The position numbers and the translations under genes were made by a program. Positions 1 to 4,886 of a stretch of 5,582 bases of DNA are shown in pieces (within the stretch, counting starts at the first letter, position 1; every line of letters begins with the position of its first letter). The notes under the pieces were generated by a model. It was not told the DNA's origin. It did no database searches and saw only the letters and a program-made list of their open reading frames with translations. This DNA comes from Nitrospirota bacterium (lineage in GTDB: Bacteria; Nitrospirota; Thermodesulfovibrionia; UBA6902): contig WFVK01000285.1 of NCBI GenBank assembly GCA_015491705.1, positions 1-5,582 on the forward strand, given 5' to 3'.

Positions 1-6
1 CTCCTT
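1..6 (-). promoter_or_regulatory. Shine-Dalgarno of a gene starting just outside the left edge
   Basis: On the minus strand these six bases read AAGGAG, a near-ideal ribosome binding site. It sits about 8 nt beyond the predicted transcription start of the strong leftward promoter next to it. The start codon would therefore lie within roughly 5-10 nt outside the window. The identity of that gene cannot be told from here. Confidence 0.45.
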
Positions 7-12
7 GACATC

Positions 13-33
13 TGTCTTGTATTATATAAGACA
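13..33. promoter_or_regulatory. 21-bp dyad over the -10 element, candidate operator
   Basis: The arms TGTCTT (13-18) and AAGACA (28-33) are perfect complements. The centre TATTATA (20-26) is also symmetric, so 9 of 10 base pairs around position 23 match; only 19/27 fails. The dyad encloses the TATAAT -10 element of the leftward promoter, so a bound dimer would block RNA polymerase. The regulator is unknown; a self-regulating gene next door is an inference. Confidence 0.45.
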
Positions 34-49
34 ATTGACATATTGTCAA
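21..49 (-). promoter_or_regulatory. Consensus sigma70 promoter firing leftward
   Basis: On the minus strand the -35 element is TTGACA (positions 49 to 44), followed by exactly 17 bp and then the -10 element TATAAT (26 to 21). All 12 hexamer positions and the spacer length match the sigma70 consensus. Transcription should start near position 14. It does not serve livM, which ends at 323 and reads in the same direction from upstream; it starts a new transcription unit beyond the window. Dyads overlap both hexamers, which suggests a strong promoter held down by a repressor. Confidence 0.75.
35..49. promoter_or_regulatory. Second dyad over the -35 element
   Basis: TTGACA (35-40) and TGTCAA (44-49) form a perfect 6-bp inverted repeat around a 3-nt centre. 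The right arm, read on the minus strand, is the -35 hexamer itself. The GACA/TGTC core is shared with the dyad at 13-33 and also occurs at 7-10 (GACA), giving five half-sites in about 40 bp. This is compatible with cooperative binding of one regulator, although part of the symmetry follows automatically from the consensus -35 sequence. Confidence 0.35.
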
Positions 50-200
50 ATATCTTCAACAGCAACGGGTATACACGCGCCATGGATTACAAGATGACCA
101 CCTGCCATCTCTCTTTACAACGTATCTTCCTGTCACAAAGAAAGATTCCTTCGGAGAGTTGAGGGGAATCACCCGATTTTTTTATTAACCTTGTCTTGAT

Positions 201-214
201 CTGCAAATTTGCAG
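201..214. repeat. Perfect 14-bp palindrome
   Basis: The sequence CTGCAAATTTGCAG is its own reverse complement. With no loop it is more likely a DNA protein-binding site than an RNA hairpin. It lies 109 bp past the livM stop codon. Its function is unknown. Confidence 0.5.
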
Positions 215-229
215 GGGATACCGAGAATC

Positions 230-252
230 GCCCCAAAAACGATATTTGGGGC
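230..252 (-). terminator. Stem-loop downstream of livM, possible 3' end structure
   Basis: GCCCCAAA (230-237) pairs perfectly with TTTGGGGC (245-252) around a 7-nt loop. It lies about 70 nt past the livM stop, where the end of the liv transcript would be expected. There is no U-run after the stem on the minus strand, nor on the plus strand, so it does not meet the definition of an intrinsic terminator. It may instead protect the 3' end of the mRNA or work with Rho. Confidence 0.35.
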
Positions 253-322
253 AGAGGAGTTAGGATGAAGGCTGTGTCTCCTTTGAAAATGAAAGGGGTC
301 GCCGGCAATCAGCATTATCCGA

Positions 323-1267
323 CTAATCAAAGGTTTTTTTCGTTTCTCCAAGGATGCCCCCGGGTCTCAGCAGGAGGATAAGCTCAAGCGCTATGCTGAT
401 CGCTATGATCCGGAGGGCGCCTGCCTTTGTCTGATAATCAGTGGAAAGCTCAAGGGCGTCGATAAGGAATTCGGTCCCGGTCCAGAGACCCCAGACCACG
501 ACGGCGCCCAGCACCGCTCCCCTGTTGTTCCCTGCTCCGCCGACTATGAGCATGACCCAGATCAGGAAGGTGAACTGCATGGGCCTGAAGACATCGGGAC
601 TGATAAACCCGATGAAATGGGCGTATAAACCTCCGGCAGCACCCATTATCACGGCGCCGGCAATCAGGGACTGCATCTTATGGTGGAATACGTCCTTGCC
701 GGTTGCGGCCGCCATCATTTCATCCTCCCGGATGGTTCTTAAAACCCTGCCCCAGGGGGAGTGGAGCGCCCTTTCAATGAACAGAAATGCAAGACCTGCA
801 AAGGCGGCCACTATCAGCAGGTAGAAGAGATTGTAATAGTTATGCGGCAGAACCTCCCGCAGCGGCCCGGGAATCCCTGCTATGCCGCGCGTGCCGTTTG
901 AAAGCCATGATTCATTGGTGAAGACCAGCCTGATCGTCTCTGCAATGCCGATCGTTGCAATGGCAAGATAATCACCTTTCAACCTGAGCGTCGGGATTCC
1001 GATCAGGCAGGCTATTATCCCTGAAATCGCGCCTGCTCCGAGGATGCCGGTAATAAACGGCAGCCCGTACCCCCCTATGTGGTGAGGGGACGGCGCGGTG
1101 GTGAGAATGGCTGATGTATACGCGCCCACCGCAAAAAAACCGGCTATGCCGATGTTGAACAGGCCTGTAAGGCCCCACTGGAGATTTAACCCGAGGGTGA
1201 GGATTGCAAACATCCCGGACATAACAAGGAATACGATCAGGTAACTCTCGATCCCGCCTATGACCAT
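323..1267 (-). CDS. livM: Branched-chain amino-acid-type ABC transporter permease LivM
   Basis: A 314-residue inner-membrane permease of the HAAT importer family, expected to pair with LivH to form the translocation channel. The N-terminal block around residues 26-50 (GLNLQWGLTGLFNIGIAGFF) and the block IPTLRLKGDYLAIAT (91-105) are LivM hallmarks. About eight hydrophobic segments are visible (roughly 9-29, 33-55, 68-92, 100-115, 146-166, 198-220, 233-262, 283-301). The cytoplasmic EAA-like coupling loop that contacts the ATPases is at about 170-199. The C-terminus ends in LRPGGILGE, typical of the family. The frame is open further upstream inside livH, but that part is not permease-like. The ATG at 1267 has GGGAGGG 3 nt before it and overlaps the end of livH by 10 bp, indicating translational coupling. 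It is shorter than E. coli LivM (425 aa), as is common outside Enterobacteria. The real substrate is not determined by the sequence. Confidence 0.93.
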   Translation of the reverse strand: MVIGGIESYLIVFLVMSGMFAILTLGLNLQWGLTGLFNIGIAGFFAVGAYTSAILTTAPSPHHIGGYGLPFITGILGAGAISGIIACLIGIPTLRLKGDYLAIATIGIAETIRLVFTNESWLSNGTRGIAGIPGPLREVLPHNYYNLFYLLIVAAFAGLAFLFIERALHSPWGRVLRTIREDEMMAAATGKDVFHHKMQSLIAGAVIMGAAGGLYAHFIGFISPDVFRPMQFTFLIWVMLIVGGAGNNRGAVLGAVVVWGLWTGTEFLIDALELSTDYQTKAGALRIIAISIALELILLLRPGGILGETKKTFD

Positions 1268-2118
1268 CTTCCCTCCCTGCCGAATATTCCCGAGGGCCTG
1301 ATCAGCAGCACGAGGATCAGCACGGCAAAAGAGACCGCGGGCTTGTATGCCGTTGAGATGAACGCGGTCGACACCTCCTGTGAAAGCCCGATTATGATCC
1401 CGCCCGCCATTGCGCCGTAAGGCCTGCCTATGCCGCCGAGTATGGCCGCGGCAAAGAGCGGCAGCAGTATGTCCCAGCCCATCTGCGGCCTCAACTGCAC
1501 CTCCATTCCCAGGAGTATCCCCGCCGCGGCTGCAAGCGCGCAGCCTATGCCCCATGTCCACATAACAACCCTTTCCGTGTCTATGCCGGCTATCTGCGCC
1601 AGTTCCGCGTTGTCGGCCGTGGCCCGCATCGCCTTGCCCATGCGGGTCTTTTTCAGGAATATATGAACGAGGATAATCAGGGCTGCGGCGATGCCGATAA
1701 TCAGCAACTGGTCCGGTTTGATGCGGATGCCGAATGGCATCATGTATGCAATCTGTATATCCGGGCTGTAGTATCTCATCCGCGGCCCCCAGATAATCAG
1801 TATCAGGTTCCGGAGCAGCAATGCAGCGCCGATGGATGATATGAGGAGGACTATCGATCCCCTTTTGCGCAGGGGCCTGTACAGCAGCCTGTCAAGCAGA
1901 ATGCCCGCAACCGCGGTGAATGCCATTGCGATGACAAACACCGCGCCGAACGGGAGATTCACGGCTGACAGGGTCAGGGCTGCATATGCGCCCAGTGTCA
2001 TCAGGTCGCCGTGGGCAAAGTTGGCGAACCTGAGTATGCCGTATGTCAGGGTAAGCCCTATTGCCCCGAGGACAATGATGCTGCCTGTGATTATGCCGTT
2101 GACAATCAGTTGTTCCAT
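1258..2118 (-). CDS. livH: Branched-chain amino-acid-type ABC transporter permease LivH
   Basis: A 286-residue inner-membrane permease, close to the usual length of LivH. It begins with the typical pattern of this family: GLTLTYGILRFANFAHGDLM at 21-40. Hydrophobic segments lie at roughly 5-27, 38-53, 57-76, 88-109, 136-155, 187-205, 217-247 and 261-274. The EAA-like coupling loop runs from TRMGKAMRATADNAELAQIAGI (158-179) into the next segment. The C-terminal RPSGIFG is a family signature. It starts 8 bp after the livF stop with no strong Shine-Dalgarno (only a GGGCGG inside the last livF codons), so its translation is probably coupled to livF. Its last 10 bp overlap livM. With LivM it would form the channel, and with LivF and LivG the energised transporter. 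Branched-chain amino acids are the default substrate guess; related systems carry other amino acids, amides or urea. Confidence 0.94.
   Translation of the reverse strand: MEQLIVNGIITGSIIVLGAIGLTLTYGILRFANFAHGDLMTLGAYAALTLSAVNLPFGAVFVIAMAFTAVAGILLDRLLYRPLRKRGSIVLLISSIGAALLLRNLILIIWGPRMRYYSPDIQIAYMMPFGIRIKPDQLLIIGIAAALIILVHIFLKKTRMGKAMRATADNAELAQIAGIDTERVVMWTWGIGCALAAAAGILLGMEVQLRPQMGWDILLPLFAAAILGGIGRPYGAMAGGIIIGLSQEVSTAFISTAYKPAVSFAVLILVLLIRPSGIFGREGRWS
1271..1277 (-). promoter_or_regulatory. Ribosome binding site deciding the livM start
   Basis: The minus strand reads GGGAGGG followed by AAG and the ATG at 1267. This strong site lies inside the last codons of livH. It selects the 314-residue form of LivM over the 98-residue upstream extension of the open frame. 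Confidence 0.7.
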
Positions 2119-2126
2119 GCTATCAG

Positions 2127-2840
2127 TCAGCCGCCCAGATAAAGCCTTCCGATCTCCGGGTTGTCCAGGAGCTCGGCTCCCGTGCCTTCAAATTCATTCC
2201 TTCCCATTGACAGCACATATCCCCTGCCGGATATTGCAAGCGCCTTCCTGGCGTTCTGTTCTATCATCAGTACTGCTACTCCCGAGCTGTTTATCCGCTT
2301 TACCTTCTCCAGTATCTCGGAGACCATGTTCGGCGCCAGCCCTGCCGAAGGCTCATCCAGCAAAAGGAGGCGCGGCTCGAGCATCAGCGCCCTTCCGAGG
2401 GCGACCATCTGCTGCTGGCCGCCCGAGAGGTCACCGGCCTTTGCATGCCTCTTGTCCCTCATCCAGGGAAACAGCTCATATATGACCTCCATGCGGGACC
2501 TGCAGCCGCCCCTGACCATGAAGGCGCCCATCTCAAGGTTCTCCTGTATGCTCAGTGAAGGAAACACGTTTTTATCCTGCGGCACATACGCAAGCCCCTT
2601 TCCGACAAGTGCGCCCGGAGGTGATCCCGTGATGTCTTCGCCGCTGAAGAGGATCCTGCCCTGACGCGGCTTTATCAGGCCGAAAACCGACCTGAGGAGC
2701 GTGGACTTCCCCGCGCCGTTCGGGCCTATGACCGTTACGATCTCGGTGCCTCTGACGGTTATCGAGACACCGTGCAGGATGTTTATCTTGCCGTACCCCG
2801 CAACTATGTTTTGAACTTCAAGGATACACATGGTCCACAT
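2127..2840 (-). CDS. livF: ABC transporter ATP-binding protein LivF
   Basis: A 237-residue cytoplasmic ATPase, the same length as E. coli LivF. All nucleotide-binding elements are present: Walker A GPNGAGKST (39-47), Q-loop YVPQDKNVFPSLSIQENL (85-102), signature LSGGQ (138-142) and Walker B LLLLDEP (158-164) with catalytic Glu163. The switch position reads MIEQN (192-196) rather than having a histidine, which is characteristic of LivF. The short length without the LivG insertion also separates it from LivG. The start is uncertain: ATG 2840 (MWTMCILEV) has only a weak site, and ATG 2831 gives MCILEV, closer to the usual N-terminus. It lies 87 bp after livG, behind two hairpins, and 8 bp before livH. 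The leader structures suggest its expression may be tuned separately from livG. Confidence 0.94.
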   Translation of the reverse strand: MWTMCILEVQNIVAGYGKINILHGVSITVRGTEIVTVIGPNGAGKSTLLRSVFGLIKPRQGRILFSGEDITGSPPGALVGKGLAYVPQDKNVFPSLSIQENLEMGAFMVRGGCRSRMEVIYELFPWMRDKRHAKAGDLSGGQQQMVALGRALMLEPRLLLLDEPSAGLAPNMVSEILEKVKRINSSGVAVLMIEQNARKALAISGRGYVLSMGRNEFEGTGAELLDNPEIGRLYLGG

Positions 2841-2846
2841 CTTTCA

Positions 2847-2865
2847 GTAAGGGGTTAATCCTTAC
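2847..2865 (-). promoter_or_regulatory. Hairpin immediately in front of livF, possible translational control
   Basis: In the minus-strand transcript GUAAGG (2865-2860) pairs perfectly with CCUUAC (2852-2847) around a 7-nt loop. The foot of the stem is 6 nt from the ATG at 2840. The only good Shine-Dalgarno-like sequence in the leader, AAGGA at 2863-2859, is largely buried in the 5' arm of this stem and is 18 nt from the ATG. Formation of the hairpin could therefore hide the ribosome entry region. Confidence 0.35.
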
Positions 2866-2869
2866 AGCG

Positions 2870-2916
2870 GCATAAAATTACCGCCCTGGGGGGCGGCAGA
2901 GACCGCCCGTTTATGC
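2870..2916 (-). repeat. Palindromic element in the livG-livF gap with alternative folds
   Basis: GCATAAA (2870-2876) and TTTATGC (2910-2916) are perfect inverted arms. Inside them the plus strand carries CCGCCC (2881-2886), GGGCGG (2891-2896) and CCGCCC (2903-2908). The middle block can pair with either neighbour, so two mutually exclusive GC-rich stems are possible inside an AT-rich outer stem. It begins 11 nt past the livG stop codon region. There is no U-run for a terminator. It may stabilise the livG 3' end, attenuate transcription into livF, or be a mobile REP-like repeat. Confidence 0.5.
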
Positions 2917-2930
2917 AACATTAATGTTTA
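2912..2930 (-). repeat. Copy A of a 19-nt repeat starting at the livG stop codon
   Basis: The minus strand reads TAAACATTAATGTTGCATA, the first three bases being the livG stop. It matches positions 5517-5535 on the plus strand at 18 of 19 bases, where it again begins at a stop codon, that of sirC. It flows directly into the palindromic element at 2870-2916, so the repeat may be longer than the part conserved here. Confidence 0.5.
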
Positions 2931-3677
2931 TACTCCCAGGTATGCATCAAGCACGCGCATGTCCTTTCTGATCTCTTCGGCCTTACCCTCGGTGAGCTTT
3001 GTTCCCTCGCTCATCACAATAATGGGATCGCACAGGCTCATCACAAGGTCCATGTCATGTTCGATCAGGAAAAACGTCCTGCCCGCAGCGCTCAGCTCCC
3101 TGATATTATCCGATAGTTTCCTTAGCAGGGTCTTGTTTACCCCTGCACCCGGTTCATCAAGGAGTATCAGCTCTGCATCGGACATCAGTACCCGCGCCAT
3201 CTCCAGCAGCTTTTTCTGCCCTGTGGACAGGTTTGCCGCGTATTCGTTCCTGAGGTCGATCAGCTCCACGAATTCCAGGACCGCAAGGGCCCTTTCCCTT
3301 ATCCCGGTCTCCTGCCTGCGCACCCCTGCCGGATCAAAAAATACATTGAACAGTTTTTCTCCCTTCTGGTCCCTGGGGATGAGCATCAGGTTTTCAAGAA
3401 CTGTCATTTTTTGCAGTTCCCTGGTGATCTGGAAGGTCCTCATGATCCCCCTCCGGTAAATTTCATGAGGCTGAAGACCGTCGATCCGTTCACCCTTGTA
3501 GAGTATCTCGCCCCTGTCAGGCCTGTAAAATCCGCTGATGATATTGAAGATGGTGGTCTTGCCCGCGCCGTTCGGGCCGATCAGGCCTGTTATGGTGCCT
3601 TTTCTCACCCTGAGGCTGCAGTCATGCACAGCCTTTATCCCTCCGAAGTCCTTTTCCAGATTTCTTATTTCCAGCAT
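2928..3677 (-). CDS. livG: ABC transporter ATP-binding protein LivG
   Basis: A 249-residue cytoplasmic ATPase of the HAAT family, close to the usual LivG length of about 255. Visible elements are Walker A GPNGAGKTT (34-42), the Q-loop RTFQITRELQKMTVLENL (80-97), the extended helical segment typical of LivG (about 100-145), signature LSTGQ (150-154), Walker B LILLDEP (170-176) with catalytic Glu175, and switch His207 in FLIEHDMD (203-210). The C-terminal tail GKAEEIRKDMRVLDAYLG is typical. It is the first gene of the operon, an order (G-F-H-M) that differs from livKHMGF of E. coli. The ATG at 3677 is preceded by a weak GGGAAG 11 nt away. A promoter candidate lies about 145 bp upstream. Stop TAA belongs to a repeated motif. 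Confidence 0.94.
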   Translation of the reverse strand: MLEIRNLEKDFGGIKAVHDCSLRVRKGTITGLIGPNGAGKTTIFNIISGFYRPDRGEILYKGERIDGLQPHEIYRRGIMRTFQITRELQKMTVLENLMLIPRDQKGEKLFNVFFDPAGVRRQETGIRERALAVLEFVELIDLRNEYAANLSTGQKKLLEMARVLMSDAELILLDEPGAGVNKTLLRKLSDNIRELSAAGRTFFLIEHDMDLVMSLCDPIIVMSEGTKLTEGKAEEIRKDMRVLDAYLGV

Positions 3678-3746
3678 ATGTCAATACACTTCCCGGTCAA
3701 ATGCCTGTTGCTGCGGCTACCGCCGTTTCCCGGCCGTGGCCGTGCA

Positions 3747-3789
3747 GTTGCATAAAGATACAGCCTGCCGATTTCTGCAACATCAAGGT
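3747..3789. repeat. Palindromic relative of the repeat in the livG leader (copy C)
   Basis: GTTGCATAAA (3747-3756) and TTTCTGCAAC (3772-3781) are inverted arms matching at 9 of 10 pairs around a 15-nt loop. On the minus strand ACCTTGATGTTGCA (3789-3776) matches the copy after sirC at 13 of 14 bases. The arm GTTGCATAAA is identical to ten bases in the copy after livG. It would lie in the 5' leader of the liv transcript. Confidence 0.4.
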
Positions 3790-3820
3790 GAATACTCTGT
3801 TCCGGTGCAGGGCGATTTTA

Positions 3821-3826
3821 ATTATA
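3821..3826 (-). promoter_or_regulatory. -10 element of a candidate liv operon promoter
   Basis: The minus strand reads a perfect TATAAT at 3826-3821, giving a start near 3814 and a leader of about 137 nt before livG. The region 16-18 bp upstream (around 3843-3850) has no good -35 hexamer, so an activator may be needed, or the operon may also be read from the tRNA promoter. A dyad at 3848-3862 sits just at the -35 position. Confidence 0.4.
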
Positions 3827-3847
3827 CCTGAACAGGGTGGTTTTTTA

Positions 3848-3862
3848 GCAGTTATTAACCGC
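3848..3862. repeat. Inverted repeat between tRNA-Val and the liv promoter
   Basis: GCAGTT (3848-3853) and AACCGC (3857-3862) pair, with one G-U in RNA, around a 3-nt loop, 12 nt past the 3' end of the tRNA. As minus-strand RNA it is followed by A-rich, not U-rich, sequence, so it is not an intrinsic terminator. Its location at the -35 position of the liv promoter candidate makes an operator equally possible. Confidence 0.3.
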
Positions 3863-3873
3863 CGGAGATGGAA

Positions 3874-3949
3874 TGGTAGGCGGAACAGGGCTCGAACCTG
3901 TGACCCCAGCCTTGTAAGGGCTGTGCTCTCCCAACTGAGCTATCCGCCC
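3874..3949 (-). tRNA. tRNA-Val (anticodon UAC)
   Basis: The minus strand folds into a complete 76-nt cloverleaf including an encoded CCA (3876-3874). The acceptor arm GGGCGGA pairs with TCCGCCT with a G-U at the first pair; the discriminator is A. The D-arm is GCTC...GAGC, the anticodon stem CAGCC/GGCTG encloses loop CTTACAA, and the T-arm is ACAGG-TTCGAGC-CCTGT with the standard TTCGA. Positions 34-36 are TAC (plus-strand 3914-3916), which reads GUA and related valine codons. The variable loop has 5 nt. It is divergent from bamD and points toward the liv operon 196 bp away; read-through into liv is possible because no terminator is obvious in between. Confidence 0.96.
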
Positions 3950-3970
3950 GGTCCATTCATGAGGAATAAT

Positions 3971-4000
3971 ACTATAACAGATAAGCATATTAAATTTAAA
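3971..4000 (-). promoter_or_regulatory. Candidate promoter of tRNA-Val
   Basis: On the minus strand TTTAAA (4000-3995, four of six -35 matches), an 18-bp spacer and TATAGT (3976-3971, five of six -10 matches) would start transcription near 3964. That gives a leader of about 15 nt before the tRNA, as expected. An overlapping alternative -10 is TATTAT at 3971-3966. The assignment rests on position and AT-richness as much as on hexamer match. Confidence 0.4.
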
Positions 4001-4013
4001 GCTCCCGGCGGGT

Positions 4014-4043
4014 TTGATTTAAATGCGGGTTTTAGGATAAAAT
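4014..4043 (+). promoter_or_regulatory. Candidate promoter of the bamD-sirC unit
   Basis: TTGATT (4014-4019, four of six matches), an 18-bp spacer and TAAAAT (4038-4043, five of six) predict a start near 4050. The leader to the ATG at 4076 would be about 26 nt and to the ATG at 4061 about 11 nt, so this promoter slightly favours the downstream start. Confidence 0.4.
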
Positions 4044-4049
4044 TTATCC
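4035..4049. promoter_or_regulatory. Perfect 15-bp palindrome over the bamD -10 element
   Basis: GGATAAA (4035-4041) and TTTATCC (4043-4049) are perfect complements around a single central base. The dyad contains the -10 hexamer of the bamD promoter candidate and is too tightly spaced to be an RNA hairpin, so a repressor site is the likeliest reading. Chance symmetry in AT-rich DNA remains possible. Confidence 0.35.
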
Positions 4050-4075
4050 AGTCTCGAGGAATGCACAATACCGAT

Positions 4076-4864
4076 ATGCCGATAAAAAACATCAACAGCG
4101 CCGTAAGATATCTCCTGCCCCTCATACTGTTTCTATCCCTTTCCTCCTGCTCCTATTTCAGGAATGCGGACACCGGTGCGTCTGTTTTTGAGCCGGAGGC
4201 GTCACTTGAGAAGGCCAATCAACTGATTGAAAAGGGATTCTATGAGGATGCAAGAAAGATACTCGAGGATATCAAGGCAAGGGATGCATCCAAGAAATAC
4301 GCCGCCATAGCAACGCTGCGCATTGCCGATACATACTACGAGGACGGCTCCTATGAAGAGGCGGCGGTCGAATATGAATCTTTCCTGAAGCTGCACCGGT
4401 ACCATAAATACGCCCCCTATGCACAGTATAAGCTTGCCATGAGCTACTTCAGGAGGATAAAAACCGTGGATGTCAGCTATTCATGGGCATCAGGGGCGCT
4501 CAGGGAATTCGAAAAACTCCGGAGACGCTATCCGAGAAATCCCTACATGGATATTACGGAAAGCAGGATTAAGACGTGCAGGCGCATACTCGCCGAATAT
4601 GAGTTCTATGTAGGGAACTTTTATTTTAAAAAAGGCTCCTACAAGGCGGCTGCGCAGCGGTTCGAAGGACTGATCCGCAACTATCCGGGGTCCAAAAAGG
4701 AACCGGATGCCCTTTATTATCTCGGCCTTTCGTATGAAAAGATGGGGCGTCGGGAAGACGCACTGAATGTCCTGACTTCACTCACTGAAAAATTCCCCGC
4801 CATGGAGCTGTCCCGCAAGGCAAAGAAACACATTGACCTGCTTGAAAGCAGGGAATCATCCTGA
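4076..4864 (+). CDS. bamD: Outer membrane assembly lipoprotein BamD
   Basis: A 262-residue lipoprotein (E. coli BamD has 245) that works with BamA to fold beta-barrel proteins into the outer membrane. A signal peptide (residues 1-24, basic then hydrophobic) ends in the lipobox LSSC with lipidated Cys25; Ser at +2 favours outer-membrane sorting. Tetratricopeptide-like helix pairs cover about 43-258. The signature of the family is clear: KYAPYAQYKLAMSYFRRI (111-128), then the loop and ALREFEKLRRRYPRNPY (141-157), AEYEFYVGNFYFKKGSYKAA (173-192) and RFEGLIRNYPGS (195-206). The frame is open back through the tRNA gene, but that part is not protein-like. ATG 4061 is an alternative (267 aa) but has GAGGA directly against it and adds an acidic residue to the signal peptide; ATG 4076 has AGGA 15 nt away. 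Neither site is ideal. The gene ends in tandem in-frame stops TGA TAA. Confidence 0.93.
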   Translation: MPIKNINSAVRYLLPLILFLSLSSCSYFRNADTGASVFEPEASLEKANQLIEKGFYEDARKILEDIKARDASKKYAAIATLRIADTYYEDGSYEEAAVEYESFLKLHRYHKYAPYAQYKLAMSYFRRIKTVDVSYSWASGALREFEKLRRRYPRNPYMDITESRIKTCRRILAEYEFYVGNFYFKKGSYKAAAQRFEGLIRNYPGSKKEPDALYYLGLSYEKMGRREDALNVLTSLTEKFPAMELSRKAKKHIDLLESRESS

Positions 4865-4874
4865 TAACCTTTGC

Positions 4875-4879
4875 AAGGA
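4875..4879 (+). promoter_or_regulatory. Ribosome binding site deciding the GTG start of sirC
   Basis: AAGGA lies 7 nt before the GTG at 4887, in the 22-bp gap after bamD. This selects the GTG over the in-frame ATG at 4833, which lies inside bamD and would add 18 residues not seen in this family. Confidence 0.65.
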
Positions 4880-4886
4880 TAACGAG

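Larger units (their letters stand above)
50..322. other. Non-coding interval between livM and the left-edge promoter
   Basis: No reading frame here looks like a gene. Frames on either strand are short, have atypical composition and run through hairpins. The interval contains a perfect 14-bp palindrome (201-214) and a strong 8-bp stem-loop (230-252), listed separately. A plus-strand T-run at 175-182 follows only a weak GGG/CCC pairing, so no convincing intrinsic terminator is seen for either direction. Confidence 0.6.

Noticed and set aside
175..182. T-run as a plus-strand intrinsic terminator
   Set aside because: Only a 3-bp GGG/CCC pairing precedes it, and no plus-strand gene ends there.
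87..308. Small 73-residue minus-strand frame after livM
   Set aside because: TTG start without a ribosome site, runs through the hairpin at 230-252 and the palindrome at 201-214, and has no recognisable features.
1268..1561. 98-residue N-terminal extension of LivM
   Set aside because: It overlaps livH completely, is Arg/Gly/Ala/His-rich and not membrane-like. The ATG at 1267 has a strong ribosome site and the correct family N-terminus.
1832..2485. 217-codon plus-strand open frame opposite livH and livF
   Set aside because: It is rich in Ser, Pro, Arg and Ala, shows no domain pattern, and lies antisense to two certain genes; a typical shadow of GC-rich coding DNA.
2959..3459. 166-codon plus-strand open frame opposite livG, and similar frames at 441-824 and 2161-2664
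   Set aside because: Serine-rich antisense shadows of conserved ATPase and permease genes with no independent evidence.
3701..4075. Upstream extension of the bamD reading frame to an ATG at 3701
   Set aside because: It runs through tRNA-Val antisense, producing the well-known spurious peptide with RARTCDPS, and lacks a signal peptide at its start. The lipoprotein signal of BamD begins at 4061 or 4076.
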